Assembly (NCBI RefSeq): GCF_001942345.1
Contig: NZ_MKKI01000005.1
Location: 30,052-94,051 of the forward strand
DNA: 64,000 bases
Reading direction: 5' to 3'
Origin: Corynebacterium sp. CNJ-954
GTDB taxonomy: Bacteria; Actinomycetota; Actinomycetes; Mycobacteriales; Mycobacteriaceae
This document shows positions 1 through 7,924 of this stretch, in pieces (the stretch's first letter is position 1; each line of letters starts with the position of its first letter). The translations under genes and the position numbers were made by a program. The notes below the pieces were generated by a model. That model saw nothing but the letters and a program-made list of their open reading frames with translations. It was not told the DNA's origin and ran no database searches.

Positions 1-195
1 GTCGGCCCCTGTGAAAAGAGGATTGTCAGCGACGGGCAGACCGTTCCAGCTGTCGTCGTAGACGATGAGATCAATATTAGTTGCACAACACCCTTTATGA
101 CAACTCCGACGAGATCTTGAGGCTTTCCCAGGCTGCGTATACCTCACATCAAGAATGAACCGGGGGATCGATCCATAGTTACGACTGAATTCAAT

Positions 196-537
196 TTAGT
201 CCCAAGGTCGGTCATACCATTTTTTATAGAGTCGGTACTCTCCATTGCCATTATCCCTACAGTCGTAGTCATAGGCTTTGTCCGTTTTCAGGAATGCACT
301 ACCAGCCGCCCTGCAAGCCTCCTCAGTGCTATAGATCTTCGTCGTACCCCGGAACGGAGTAGTCCAAAATCCCTTGGTCTCCACACTAGAGGTCGCGGAC
401 TGCGCACCTACATTTGGGGATTCCGCACCGTGCGCCAGCGGTGTTGCGATTAGCATCCCGACGACACCCAACGATACCGTCGTTCTCTTGAACAATGACA
501 AGACTGAATCCTTTCTGATGAACTTAACCGACGCCAC
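196..537 (-). CDS. small secreted protein of unknown function
   Basis: A 113-residue protein that I cannot assign to a family. Residues 1-38 look like a Sec signal peptide: basic start, then a hydrophobic core (VSLGVVGMLIATPLA) and an AHGAE cleavage-like site. The mature part of about 75 residues has two cysteines (in EEACRAAG and YDYDCRDN), which could form one disulphide, and an aromatic, basic C-terminus. The gene and its flanks (1-600) are visibly richer in A+T than the rest of the window and sit beside insertion-sequence debris, which suggests recent transfer. Function unknown. Confidence 0.6.
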   Translation of the reverse strand: MASVKFIRKDSVLSLFKRTTVSLGVVGMLIATPLAHGAESPNVGAQSATSSVETKGFWTTPFRGTTKIYSTEEACRAAGSAFLKTDKAYDYDCRDNGNGEYRLYKKWYDRPWD

Positions 538-740
538 GACGGTAGCAATGCATTCTCAAATCGTCAAGAGGTTCTTAAATTTCGGCGAGTAGCGTTTCGT
601 AGTGTCCGGTTATTATGATCCTCTGGCCCGGAAGGTCACCGCGCTTCTGACCTGGTTCTTTCATCGGGCGGTTCCGACGGCCTGTTCCCGGACAGATGTC
701 GCTCACCTGGACCTGATCCTACGTAGGGCGTGCGACACCG

Positions 741-1013
741 TTGGCTGGCGTTCGAACAAGAACCAGTAGCTGGATTCCAGTGGCGATTCGATGGGACACG
801 GAGTTCAACGCCGGAGTTCAGGCACTCGACTGGCTGAGCGACATCATCGCCAGCTGGCTCGACGACGACAAAGGACGTCCCCGTAAGCAACGCCATACCG
901 GAACCCGGATCTACGACCGACTCGTCGACGAGTACGGCTACACCGGCTCCTACAAGACCGCGCAGCGCTTCACGAACCGTCACGGCTTTGTTGCCGCCGT
1001 TAGATTGGCTGAG
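741..1013 (+). pseudogene. IS21-family IstA transposase remnant
   Basis: About 90 codons whose central part (KGRPRKQRHTGTRIYDRL, then VDEYGYTGSYKTAQRF) matches, from memory, the conserved 'PRKQRHT..R....RLVDEHG..GSY..VQR' stretch after the helix-turn-helix of IS21-type IstA transposases. The N-terminal helix-turn-helix, the DDE catalytic core and the partner istB are all missing. The frame runs out at the edge of the neighbouring IS3 element, so that insertion may have cut it. The sequence TGTCCGG near 603 could be an old IS21 terminus, but this is weak. Confidence 0.6.
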
Positions 1014-1956
1014 TGACCTTCTCAGGCACCTGTCTCAGTGTAGCGTGTTCGACCCAGAACCTGTCCTCGAACTCCGCCGGCGGGACCATCCCCAACGACG
1101 AGTGAAGACGGGACGTGTTTGTACCAGTACACCCACGACGACGTTGCGATCTCCACGTACACGACGAGTCCAGCACCTCGGGACTGAAGACCCTGCTGCT
1201 GATGCACTCGGCCTTGTACAGCCCGTTGATCGTCTCCATCAACGCATTGTCATGGGCATCACCGACAGTGCCCACCGCCGGGCTGTTGCCCTCATCGGCC
1301 AGCGCACCGGTGAACCTCACCGCCGTGTACTGGCTTCTGGCATCTGAATGGTGAATCAGGCTCTCACGGTCGACCGGATGATCCCCGCGTTGACGCTCCC
1401 ACAATGCCAGGCGCAGCGGGATCCGCACCAGTTCCACACCCTTGGCCGTCTGCGCGTGCCAGGCGACGACCCACAGGGAGAACACGTCGACGATGAACGC
1501 GACGTACACCCAGCCCGATGTCGTCATCACGTAGGTGAAGTCAGCGACCCACACGAGGTTCGGTGCAGCTGCGGTGAAGTCCCGGTGCAGCAGATCCCCC
1601 GCCCGGTCCTCGGGCTCGCTCTTCCTGCCCCGTGACAGCGACTTGCGCCGGCTCACCCCTGCCATCCCCGCGACGCCCATCAGCCGGTCGACGGTGCAGT
1701 GCGCCACCTCGTGGCCGAGGCGCCGTAGGTGGGCAACCACTTTCCGCCGTCCGTACAACGATTCCGGGGTACCTTTCGGCCCGTGGAGGGTGTCCAGCAG
1801 TTGTGCATCGGAGACCCTCCTGGGTGACGGGCCGGTGGCCTTGGCGTGACGGTAAGTCCGCGCCGCGATCTGCACACCCTGGTCCCGCAGGACCCGGCAG
1901 ATCGACTCGACGGCATAACCGTAGCTTCTCATGTGGTCGATGAACCCGATGATCAA
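1000..1956 (-). CDS. IS3-family transposase OrfB (DDE integrase), with internal compensated frameshift
   Basis: A 318-residue integrase-type transposase. The N-terminal HTH_21-like region (YGRRKVVAHLRRLGHEV) is followed by the DDE core: first Asp in VWVADFTYV, second Asp in HHSDARSQYT, Glu in DNALMETINGLYKAE. The usual Gly after SDA is Arg here. Between about 1119 and 1172 the protein reads as nonsense (DSSCTWRSQRRRGCTGTNTS), but the adjacent frame over the same bases reads VYVEIATSSWVYWY, the expected family sequence; the original frame then resumes at SRLHSSLGMVPPAEFE. One lost base and one gained base therefore cancel out. Translation probably starts at TTG, 1956, overlapping the orfA stop, or arises by -1 frameshifting from orfA. 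Activity is doubtful. Confidence 0.85.
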   Translation of the reverse strand: MIIGFIDHMRSYGYAVESICRVLRDQGVQIAARTYRHAKATGPSPRRVSDAQLLDTLHGPKGTPESLYGRRKVVAHLRRLGHEVAHCTVDRLMGVAGMAGVSRRKSLSRGRKSEPEDRAGDLLHRDFTAAAPNLVWVADFTYVMTTSGWVYVAFIVDVFSLWVVAWHAQTAKGVELVRIPLRLALWERQRGDHPVDRESLIHHSDARSQYTAVRFTGALADEGNSPAVGTVGDAHDNALMETINGLYKAECISSRVFSPEVLDSSCTWRSQRRRGCTGTNTSRLHSSLGMVPPAEFEDRFWVEHATLRQVPEKVTQPI

Positions 1957-2375
1957 CGGTTTCGGGGGTCGAGTTCCCCGGCGAAGAAAACCGTCGCTGC
2001 CTTGAGGATCTCGTTGGACTCCCGCAGCCGCTTGTTCTCCCTGCGCAGGCGCCGGATCTCCTCGTTCTCACCGGTAGTGACACCGGGGGCTTCTCCGGCG
2101 TCGATGTCGGCCTGGCGGGCCCAGTTGCGCAGAGTCTCACGCGAGACACCGAGCTCGTCGCCGATGGCGCGGCACACCGCGGTCATCGACGGGTAGTCAC
2201 TGCGCTGTTGCTGCACCAGACGGATGGCCCGGGCCTTGAACTCCGGGTCGTAGTGCTTGTTCATGCGGTTGATCCTTCCTCATCGGAAGGCGGCAAGATA
2301 CCCGTGACGGTTCACCCCGACGATCCTGTGAAGATCGTCGGGGACCAGAGATGGGGGCAGGTTGCACTGACCAAA
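1014..2375 (-). mobile_element. IS3-family insertion sequence
   Basis: Two overlapping reverse-strand frames, orfA (1953-2264) and orfB (1000-1956), have the layout and motifs of an IS3-family element of roughly 1.36 kb. The ends are estimates. A TGACCTTCTCAGGCACCTGTC stretch from about 1014 is partly mirrored at about 2353-2370 (GGGGCAGGTTGCACTGA), an imperfect terminal inverted repeat. No target duplication could be fixed. orfB appears to use a stop codon (1000-1002) just outside the proposed end. The element separates an IstA fragment from the tRNA-fMet region. Confidence 0.75.
1953..2264 (-). CDS. IS3-family transposase OrfA (HTH protein)
   Basis: A 103-residue protein. Residues 1-60 are the IS3 helix-turn-helix (YDPEFKARAIRLV, then a GVSRETLRNWARQAD recognition segment). 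Residues 70-95 are a leucine-rich helix (EEIRRLRRENKRLRESNEILK) typical of the oligomerisation zipper. The start ATG has an AGGAAGGA-like ribosome binding site. The frame ends four bases into orfB, and the two frames are related by -1, as expected for programmed frameshifting in this family, although I do not see the classical A6G slippery run near the overlap. Confidence 0.88.
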   Translation of the reverse strand: MNKHYDPEFKARAIRLVQQQRSDYPSMTAVCRAIGDELGVSRETLRNWARQADIDAGEAPGVTTGENEEIRRLRRENKRLRESNEILKAATVFFAGELDPRNR

Positions 2376-2548
2376 GCACAAGACCTGCTCGCAGTCGAAG
2401 ATCAGTCACCGTCCGACGACGGGTCGGCCGGCCATCTACGACACCGCGATCGACTCCACCTACCAACACTCTATGGGAGTGCAGAAAGGATGGGCCGGCC
2501 GATGACACGCCCGAAAAAGCACACATTTTGTCGTATAATCCCTACACG

Positions 2549-2596
2549 AAAAAGACCCTCTGACCGGCCCTTTACGATCTGGTCAGAGGGTCTTTC
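2549..2596. terminator. bidirectional intrinsic terminator after tRNA-fMet
   Basis: A perfect 15-bp inverted repeat: AAAGACCCTCTGACC (2551-2565) pairs with GGTCAGAGGGTCTTT (2581-2595) around a 15-base loop. T-rich tails occur on both strands. It lies directly downstream of the reverse-strand tRNA gene and probably insulates it from the IS element. Confidence 0.85.
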
Positions 2597-2600
2597 TTAG

Positions 2601-2674
2601 TAGCGGGGGCAGGATTCGAACCTACGACCTCTGGGTTATGAGCCCAGCGAGCTACCGAGCTGCTCCACCCCGCG
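2601..2674 (-). tRNA. initiator tRNA-Met (anticodon CAT)
   Basis: Read on the reverse strand, 74 bases fold into a full cloverleaf. The anticodon loop is CTCATAA. The anticodon stem carries three consecutive G-C pairs (CTGGG/CCCAG), and the acceptor starts with C that does not pair with the terminal A (CGCGGGG / CCCCGCTA). Both are hallmarks of the formyl-methionine initiator rather than elongator tRNA-Met. The T arm is GGTTCGAATC-like. The CCA end is not encoded; the gene is followed by CTAAGAA and a strong terminator. Confidence 0.95.
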
Positions 2675-2771
2675 ACGGGTAACTGTCCCGGAGAACATTG
2701 CTCTCCGTGTCAGCGACTCCCATAGCGTAACGCAGTCTCCGACAAATGTGAAATCACGGTCCGCAGAACGG

Positions 2772-2816
2772 AAAAAGCCCAGTACACCGGGATATTCGCA
2801 TCCCGGGGGCACTGGA
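2772..2816 (-). terminator. intrinsic terminator after the UPF0182 gene
   Basis: On the reverse strand, a GC-rich hairpin (arms at 2800-2815 and 2779-2793, around loop GCGAAT, with one or two mismatches) is followed by GGGCTTTTTCC. It starts about 16 bases after the stop codon of the large membrane protein gene and fits a rho-independent terminator. Confidence 0.8.
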
Positions 2817-2831
2817 CTGTCCGGCGACGTT

Positions 2832-5800
2832 CTACTGCGCGGCCTTCACGGCAGCGTCCAGATCGTCCAGGGCGCGGCCGAACTCCTCGAAGGTGCCGTT
2901 CTCCCGGGCGTCATTGACCCGGTCCATGGCATCACGGATATCGGACAGTTCGTCCTCCGAGGGCTCAGCACCCCCGCCTGAACCTCCTCCCGGGGTCTCC
3001 GCCGCTGACGACGACGGCGTCGAGGTGGACGTGCTGTCGGAACCGGAGTCCGAGTCACTGTCGGAGTCTTCCCCGGCGGCTGCGGCGTTCTCGTCGGCGG
3101 CCTCACCGCCGGACTCGGCGATCTCGGTCACCGCGTCCGGATCGATACCGACCTGCTCGAGCGCCTCACTGACCGTCGGGGCGTAGCCGACTGACCCGTT
3201 GTAGCTCACCAGCACGCGCAGCAGCTTCGGGAACGCGGACTCCTGGTCGGCGCGCTGGGAGTACACCGGCTCGACGTAGAGGATCTGCCCGTCGCCGACC
3301 GGCAACGTCAACAGGTTGCCGTTGGTCAGGGTGTTGGTGCCCTCCAGCAGGGTGCGCTCACGCGCGATCTCGTCGGACGACATCATGGTGTCCTGCGCCT
3401 GCTTCGGACCCTGCGTCTGCGTGTTCGTCGGCAGCTGGCGGACATAGATCCGGCCGTAATTGTCCGGGTCAGAACTGACCGTCATGTGCGCGGCGAGGAA
3501 CTCACGACGCAGACCAACGAACGGCGTGATCAACTGGAAGCCGGGCCGGTTGGTCTCCGGATCCGTCGCCACCACGTGGTACGGCGGCTGATTGAGCTCC
3601 TGGCCGCCCTCAGGCGCCGTCGGGTCGCCAGGGACCGACCAGAACGCGTCATTCGTGAAGAAGGTGCCCGGATCGTCCACGTGGTACTTGGCGATCAGTT
3701 CACGCTGGACCTTGAACAGGTCCTCCGGGTACCGCAGGTGCTCCATCAGCTCGTCGCTGATCTCCTCCTTCGGCTTCACCACATTCGGGAACACACCCTC
3801 CCATGCCTTGAGCACGGGGTCCTCCTCGTCGAACTCGAAGAGGTCGACAGTCCCGTCGTAGGAGTCGACGACGGCCTTGACGGAGTTCCGGATGTAGCTA
3901 ACGTCGTTGGTGACGGCGCGCTGCTCGGAGGCGGGGTCCTCGGTGAGAGCGTCCTCGGTGGCGGAGTCGAGCTGGGTACGCGCGGAGTACGGCAGATTCT
4001 CCAGGGTGGTGTACCCGTCCACGACCCACTTGATCCTTCCGTCGATGACGACCGGGTAGGTCTTCGAGTCGGTGGTCAACCACGGGGCGACCTTGTGGAC
4101 ACGCTCGCGCGGGTCACGGTCGTAGAGGATCTTCGAGTCGTCGCCGATGACGTCCGACAGGAGGATGTTCATCTCCTGGAACTTCGCGGCGTACAGCGCA
4201 CGGTGGAAGATGTTGGACACCCCCACACCGCCCTCACCGGTGTAGGTGTACTCGGAGTTGTCCGTGTCGTACTCACGCGGTGTGCCGGATCCGTCGTCGC
4301 CCACGATGGCGTAGTCGGCGTTCGCAGCGTCCGCACCCGCGATGACCGGGCCGAAGTAGATGCGGGGCTGCTCCATCTCCACGTCCAGCTCCCCGGTCTT
4401 CCGGTCGCTCTCCATGTTCTGCAGGTCGGCGACGGTGTAGATCGGGTAGCCACCACGGGCGGACGCCGCGTCCTGCGCGACCTCGTCCACGGTATTCGCC
4501 GGTGCGGCGATGAAGCCGTTGCCGTGGGTGTAGACGGTGTGCTGGTTGATCCAGTCCGTCTGGTTGCCGGACAGTGCGTTCGGGTCGATCTCGCGCGCCG
4601 CGACCACGAAGTCCCGCATGTCGCCGTCCACCTCGTAACGGTCCACCGAGAGTTCGTCGGGGAAGCCGTAGAAGTTACGCAGCTGCTGCTGCTGGGTGAA
4701 CGTCGGCGACAACACGTCCGGGTCCAGGAGGCGGATATTGGAGAGCGTGGCGTCGTCGTCGGCGATGGACCGGCGCTCACTGGCATCACCCGAGGTCTGT
4801 CCTCCCCAGTTCCGCTCGTAGGTGACCTGACCGTCCGGGTTCTCGTAGCCTTCGCGGGCACTGTCCTTCGCGGTCTCGATACCGTAGGCCTGACGGGTCG
4901 ACTCGATGTTGCGGGCGATGTACTCCCGCTCCTTCTCGGCGCGGTTCGGGTTGACCGAGAACTGCTCCATCACCGCCGGCCAACCCACACCGATGGCGAG
5001 GTTCGCCACGATCATCAGACCGACGGCGAGTGCCGGGACACGCAGATCCTTCAGCAGGATCGAGCTGAAGAACATGGCGGCGACGAACAGGGAGACGACC
5101 AGCAGCAGGATCTTCGCCGGCAGGATCGCGTTGATGTCGGTGTAGGAGCCACCGGTGAAGGTGTCGTGCTGGTTGTTCAGCAGCGCGTAACGCTGGAACC
5201 AGTAGTCGACTGCCTTGAGCAGCATCCAGATACCGGCGATGATCACCAGCTGGCGACGCGCCGGAGCACCGATGCGGGCCTTCTCACCGGCCCTGGGGTT
5301 ACCCGTGCTGATCGTCCCGAGCAGGTAGTGGGCCAGCAGGTTCACCAGGAACGCCACAATGACCAGTACAGACACCGTACCCAGCACGAATGTCAGCAGG
5401 GGCAGGGTGAAGGCGTAGAACCCGAGGTCCATCTGGAACTGCGGATCCTTGACGCCGAAGTCACCGCCGGAGAGGAACAGCCGGACCGTCCGCCAGTTTC
5501 CCTGGGCGATCATGCCGGTGATGACACCTGCGATCAGCGGGACGATGATGAGGAACGGTCGGATGGCCTTCCGGATCTCCGCGCGGTTGGCGGTCAACGG
5601 TGAATCGTCACCCCCGAGCCCGATCTCGGAGACGTCGGGGAAGTCCGACTCTTTCGGCGCGGCCCGGAACGCGGCGAAACACGCACCCCAGACGATGGCA
5701 GCGGCCACGAGCCCGAACACGATGAACAAAATCACCCGGGTCACGAGAACGCTGAGGAATATGGCCTGGAAGTCGATCGAACGGAACCACTGCAGTTCCG

Positions 5801-5912
5801 TGTAGTTCGAGACCAGGACCGGGACAAGGAAAAAGAGCAGAGCAATCACGACGGCGACGGTGCCGAGGATCTTGGATCTGCGTCCTGGTTTTGGAATCTC
5901 CGGGATGCTCAA
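2832..5912 (-). CDS. UPF0182 family integral membrane protein
   Basis: A 1026-residue protein of the UPF0182 (COG1615) family, conserved in actinobacteria and without established function. The N-terminal third holds about seven hydrophobic membrane segments, the first at residues 17-37. The remaining roughly 650 residues form a large domain, expected outside the cytoplasm, with conserved stretches such as NFYGFPDELSVDRYEVDGD and SRADQESAFPKLLRVLV-like sequence near the C-terminus. The last ~90 residues contain a low-complexity Asp/Ser/Thr linker and then an acidic helix (ELSDIRDAMDRVNDARENG). The start is TTG at 5912 behind AGGAGAG. It is transcribed alone toward the tRNA, with its own terminator, and is divergent from the PPA1309-type gene. 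Confidence 0.9.
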   Translation of the reverse strand: MSIPEIPKPGRRSKILGTVAVVIALLFFLVPVLVSNYTELQWFRSIDFQAIFLSVLVTRVILFIVFGLVAAAIVWGACFAAFRAAPKESDFPDVSEIGLGGDDSPLTANRAEIRKAIRPFLIIVPLIAGVITGMIAQGNWRTVRLFLSGGDFGVKDPQFQMDLGFYAFTLPLLTFVLGTVSVLVIVAFLVNLLAHYLLGTISTGNPRAGEKARIGAPARRQLVIIAGIWMLLKAVDYWFQRYALLNNQHDTFTGGSYTDINAILPAKILLLVVSLFVAAMFFSSILLKDLRVPALAVGLMIVANLAIGVGWPAVMEQFSVNPNRAEKEREYIARNIESTRQAYGIETAKDSAREGYENPDGQVTYERNWGGQTSGDASERRSIADDDATLSNIRLLDPDVLSPTFTQQQQLRNFYGFPDELSVDRYEVDGDMRDFVVAAREIDPNALSGNQTDWINQHTVYTHGNGFIAAPANTVDEVAQDAASARGGYPIYTVADLQNMESDRKTGELDVEMEQPRIYFGPVIAGADAANADYAIVGDDGSGTPREYDTDNSEYTYTGEGGVGVSNIFHRALYAAKFQEMNILLSDVIGDDSKILYDRDPRERVHKVAPWLTTDSKTYPVVIDGRIKWVVDGYTTLENLPYSARTQLDSATEDALTEDPASEQRAVTNDVSYIRNSVKAVVDSYDGTVDLFEFDEEDPVLKAWEGVFPNVVKPKEEISDELMEHLRYPEDLFKVQRELIAKYHVDDPGTFFTNDAFWSVPGDPTAPEGGQELNQPPYHVVATDPETNRPGFQLITPFVGLRREFLAAHMTVSSDPDNYGRIYVRQLPTNTQTQGPKQAQDTMMSSDEIARERTLLEGTNTLTNGNLLTLPVGDGQILYVEPVYSQRADQESAFPKLLRVLVSYNGSVGYAPTVSEALEQVGIDPDAVTEIAESGGEAADENAAAAGEDSDSDSDSGSDSTSTSTPSSSAAETPGGGSGGGAEPSEDELSDIRDAMDRVNDARENGTFEEFGRALDDLDAAVKAAQ

Positions 5913-6073
5913 GGGTTCAGTTCTCTCCTGCTGTCGGTCATGAGAGTCGGACCGACTCCAGGTTCCGGTGGGGATGGCACCGGATGCGCGGGCTGTCGGA
6001 TTCCGACGACAAAACTGTCTGCGTCTAGACTACTGTCCGCACCCGTCCGCCGTCACCGTGAGGTCCTCCCAAG

Positions 6074-6610
6074 ATGAACGCCAGTAACCACACGAGCGAC
6101 ATTCGTCCGCTCAACGCCGCCCTCCGTGAGGCCGTCGACTTCGTGCACGCCGAAGGATGGGACCGCCCGGCGACGTTGTTCGCACTGGTCCCGACCGAAC
6201 TCGTGCAGGACGTCATCGCCGCCGGAGACAATGACGACGACACCGACAACTCCCCCCTCTCCCTCGTCGTCCAGGACGACCTCCCCGACCATATCCGCCC
6301 CGGTTCCGACGAACTCGGCGAATACATCGCGACCGTGCGGTGGCCCGACGTCGTCGTCGGGGCAGTGCTCGCCCAGGAGATCATGTTCCGCAATTCCGCG
6401 GATCCGGACGCCATGCCGCGTCAGGCGCGGATCTTCACCGGAGTGGTCGACGGAGGGCCCGACCGCACACTGCTCCAGTTGCGCCCGTCCGAGGACGACA
6501 TCGCCGCCGATCCCTTCGCCGAGGACAAGGTCGAACTCCTCGGCGGCCTGGACGGGGCCGAGATCGCCCCGGGTGTCACCTCCATGCTGCGCTTCACCTT
6601 CGAGGACTGA
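6074..6610 (+). CDS. PPA1309 family protein
   Basis: A 178-residue soluble protein matching, from memory, the actinobacterial PPA1309 family of unknown function. Diagnostic stretches are LNAALREAVDFVHAEGWDRP, ALVPTELVQD and EYIATVRWPDVVVGAVLAQE, followed by the acidic ARIFTGVVDGG segment. It has no signal peptide or membrane helix. It sits between the UPF0182 gene (divergent) and the Lon-like protease gene (convergent, one base between the stop codons). The same trio occurs in mycobacteria around Rv3193c-Rv3194c, as I recall. Confidence 0.8.
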   Translation: MNASNHTSDIRPLNAALREAVDFVHAEGWDRPATLFALVPTELVQDVIAAGDNDDDTDNSPLSLVVQDDLPDHIRPGSDELGEYIATVRWPDVVVGAVLAQEIMFRNSADPDAMPRQARIFTGVVDGGPDRTLLQLRPSEDDIAADPFAEDKVELLGGLDGAEIAPGVTSMLRFTFED

Positions 6611-6611
6611 G

Positions 6612-7856
6612 TCAGCCGCAGGTGGGCGCGTCTCCACCGTTGTTGTACTTCTCCATCGCGTCCACTGCACCGTCGAGGGAATCGACCGACAGGAGGTCGA
6701 TGTCACCGTCGTAGGACGTTCCCGTCGCTTCACTGCAGTTGCCGGACGGAACCAGGAAGACCTCGGCGCCGGCATGCTGGGCGGCGGCGATCTTGTGGGT
6801 GATCCCACCGATCGGCCCCACGGACCCGTCCGCAGAGATCGTGCCGGTCCCGGCGACGAACTTTCCACCGCTGATGTCACCCGGTGAGAGTTTGTCGACG
6901 ACGGCGAGCGAGAACATCAGTCCGGCGCTCGGTCCCCCGATGTCCTTCAGGTTGTAGCGGACCTTCAGGTCCCCGGCCGGCTGGGCCACCATCGTGACCC
7001 CCAGGTACGCCTTGTCGGACTCACCGGCGTCCTCAGCCGCCGTCGCAGCGGAGTTGCTCCGCAGTTCCTCCGGCACCTCGCCGAGGGTCACGGATTCTGT
7101 GACCTCATCCTGTCCACGCCGTACCGTCAGCTCGACGTCGTCGCCTGGAGAGTGCTCGGCGACGGCGTCAGCGACCTCGGCGGGAAGTGTCACGTCTGTG
7201 CCGTCCACCGCCGTGATGACGTCGTTCTCACGGAGTGTCCCGGCGGCCGGCGCATCGTCAGCGACCTCGTAGACGGTAGTTTCCAGCGGCCGGTCGAGAT
7301 AGCCCATCGCAGCGACGGTCGCATTGGACTCCGATGCGGCGAAAGCGGCGGCGTTCCGGCGGGCGACCTCCTCCGGAGTCGAGTCAGACGGGATGACCTG
7401 CTCGACGGGAACGATGGTGTCATCGCTTCCCAACCAGCGCTTCATCGTCTCAGCGAGACTGAGTTTGGTCCGCACCGCGACAGTCGTCATGTTGAGCTGC
7501 CCCTCGGAGTCCGCCAGGCCATCGTCCAGTTCCGCATCGGTCCCGGTGATGTCCACGACGGGCGTGCCGTTGACCTCGCCCAGCGTGTCGTAGGTCGGAC
7601 CCTCGCCTTCCGCCGCGAAAGGCACGGTCAGGTTCACGTCGGTCCCGGGGATCGTCGGGATCGCGAGCAGCGCCACCAGCGCGACCACCGGAAGCAGCCC
7701 GACGACGACGGTCCGGAACCGGCGTCGACCACCGGCGGACGACGCTGTACTGGTGGCGCTGTCGGTGCCTTCGGTGGAGTCGGCGCGGCCACCGGTGTCA
7801 CTGTGGGGAGGAATACTGGAACTCACCCCGGTCACCTTACAGCCCTGCCCCGACAT
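6612..7856 (-). CDS. YlbL-like membrane-anchored PDZ/Lon (S16) serine protease
   Basis: Up to 414 residues, homologous to Rv3194c/YlbL. One membrane anchor spans about residues 47-67 (VVVGLLPVVALVALLAIPT). A PDZ domain at about 190-260 includes PAAGTLRENDVITAVDG. A Lon-type proteolytic domain at about 285-400 has the catalytic Ser in GGPSAGL (Ser310) and Lys in ITHKIAAA (Lys355), so the Ser-Lys dyad is intact. It lacks an ATPase and should act outside the membrane. The start is uncertain: ATG 7856 is used, but GTG 7835 or GTG 7826 would fit equally well. It is divergent from the zincin gene, a pairing conserved in actinobacteria. Confidence 0.9.
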   Translation of the reverse strand: MSGQGCKVTGVSSSIPPHSDTGGRADSTEGTDSATSTASSAGGRRRFRTVVVGLLPVVALVALLAIPTIPGTDVNLTVPFAAEGEGPTYDTLGEVNGTPVVDITGTDAELDDGLADSEGQLNMTTVAVRTKLSLAETMKRWLGSDDTIVPVEQVIPSDSTPEEVARRNAAAFAASESNATVAAMGYLDRPLETTVYEVADDAPAAGTLRENDVITAVDGTDVTLPAEVADAVAEHSPGDDVELTVRRGQDEVTESVTLGEVPEELRSNSAATAAEDAGESDKAYLGVTMVAQPAGDLKVRYNLKDIGGPSAGLMFSLAVVDKLSPGDISGGKFVAGTGTISADGSVGPIGGITHKIAAAQHAGAEVFLVPSGNCSEATGTSYDGDIDLLSVDSLDGAVDAMEKYNNGGDAPTCG

Positions 7857-7924
7857 CCACGGTGTTCGCTGTCAGCGCACGGACGACGGTGGGGACCGCG
7901 GAAGCTCGCGGGTAGTCTCGTGGC

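Noticed and set aside
3000..3090. Possible tandem repeat or CRISPR-like tract
   Set aside because: It is simply the Asp/Ser/Thr codon run in the UPF0182 C-terminal linker. No spacer-repeat structure exists anywhere in the window.
3486..5603. A 705-codon forward open frame opposite the UPF0182 gene
   Set aside because: It is the mirror of a real membrane protein gene in GC-rich DNA. Its product is low-complexity Arg/Asp/Val/Gly with no domain.
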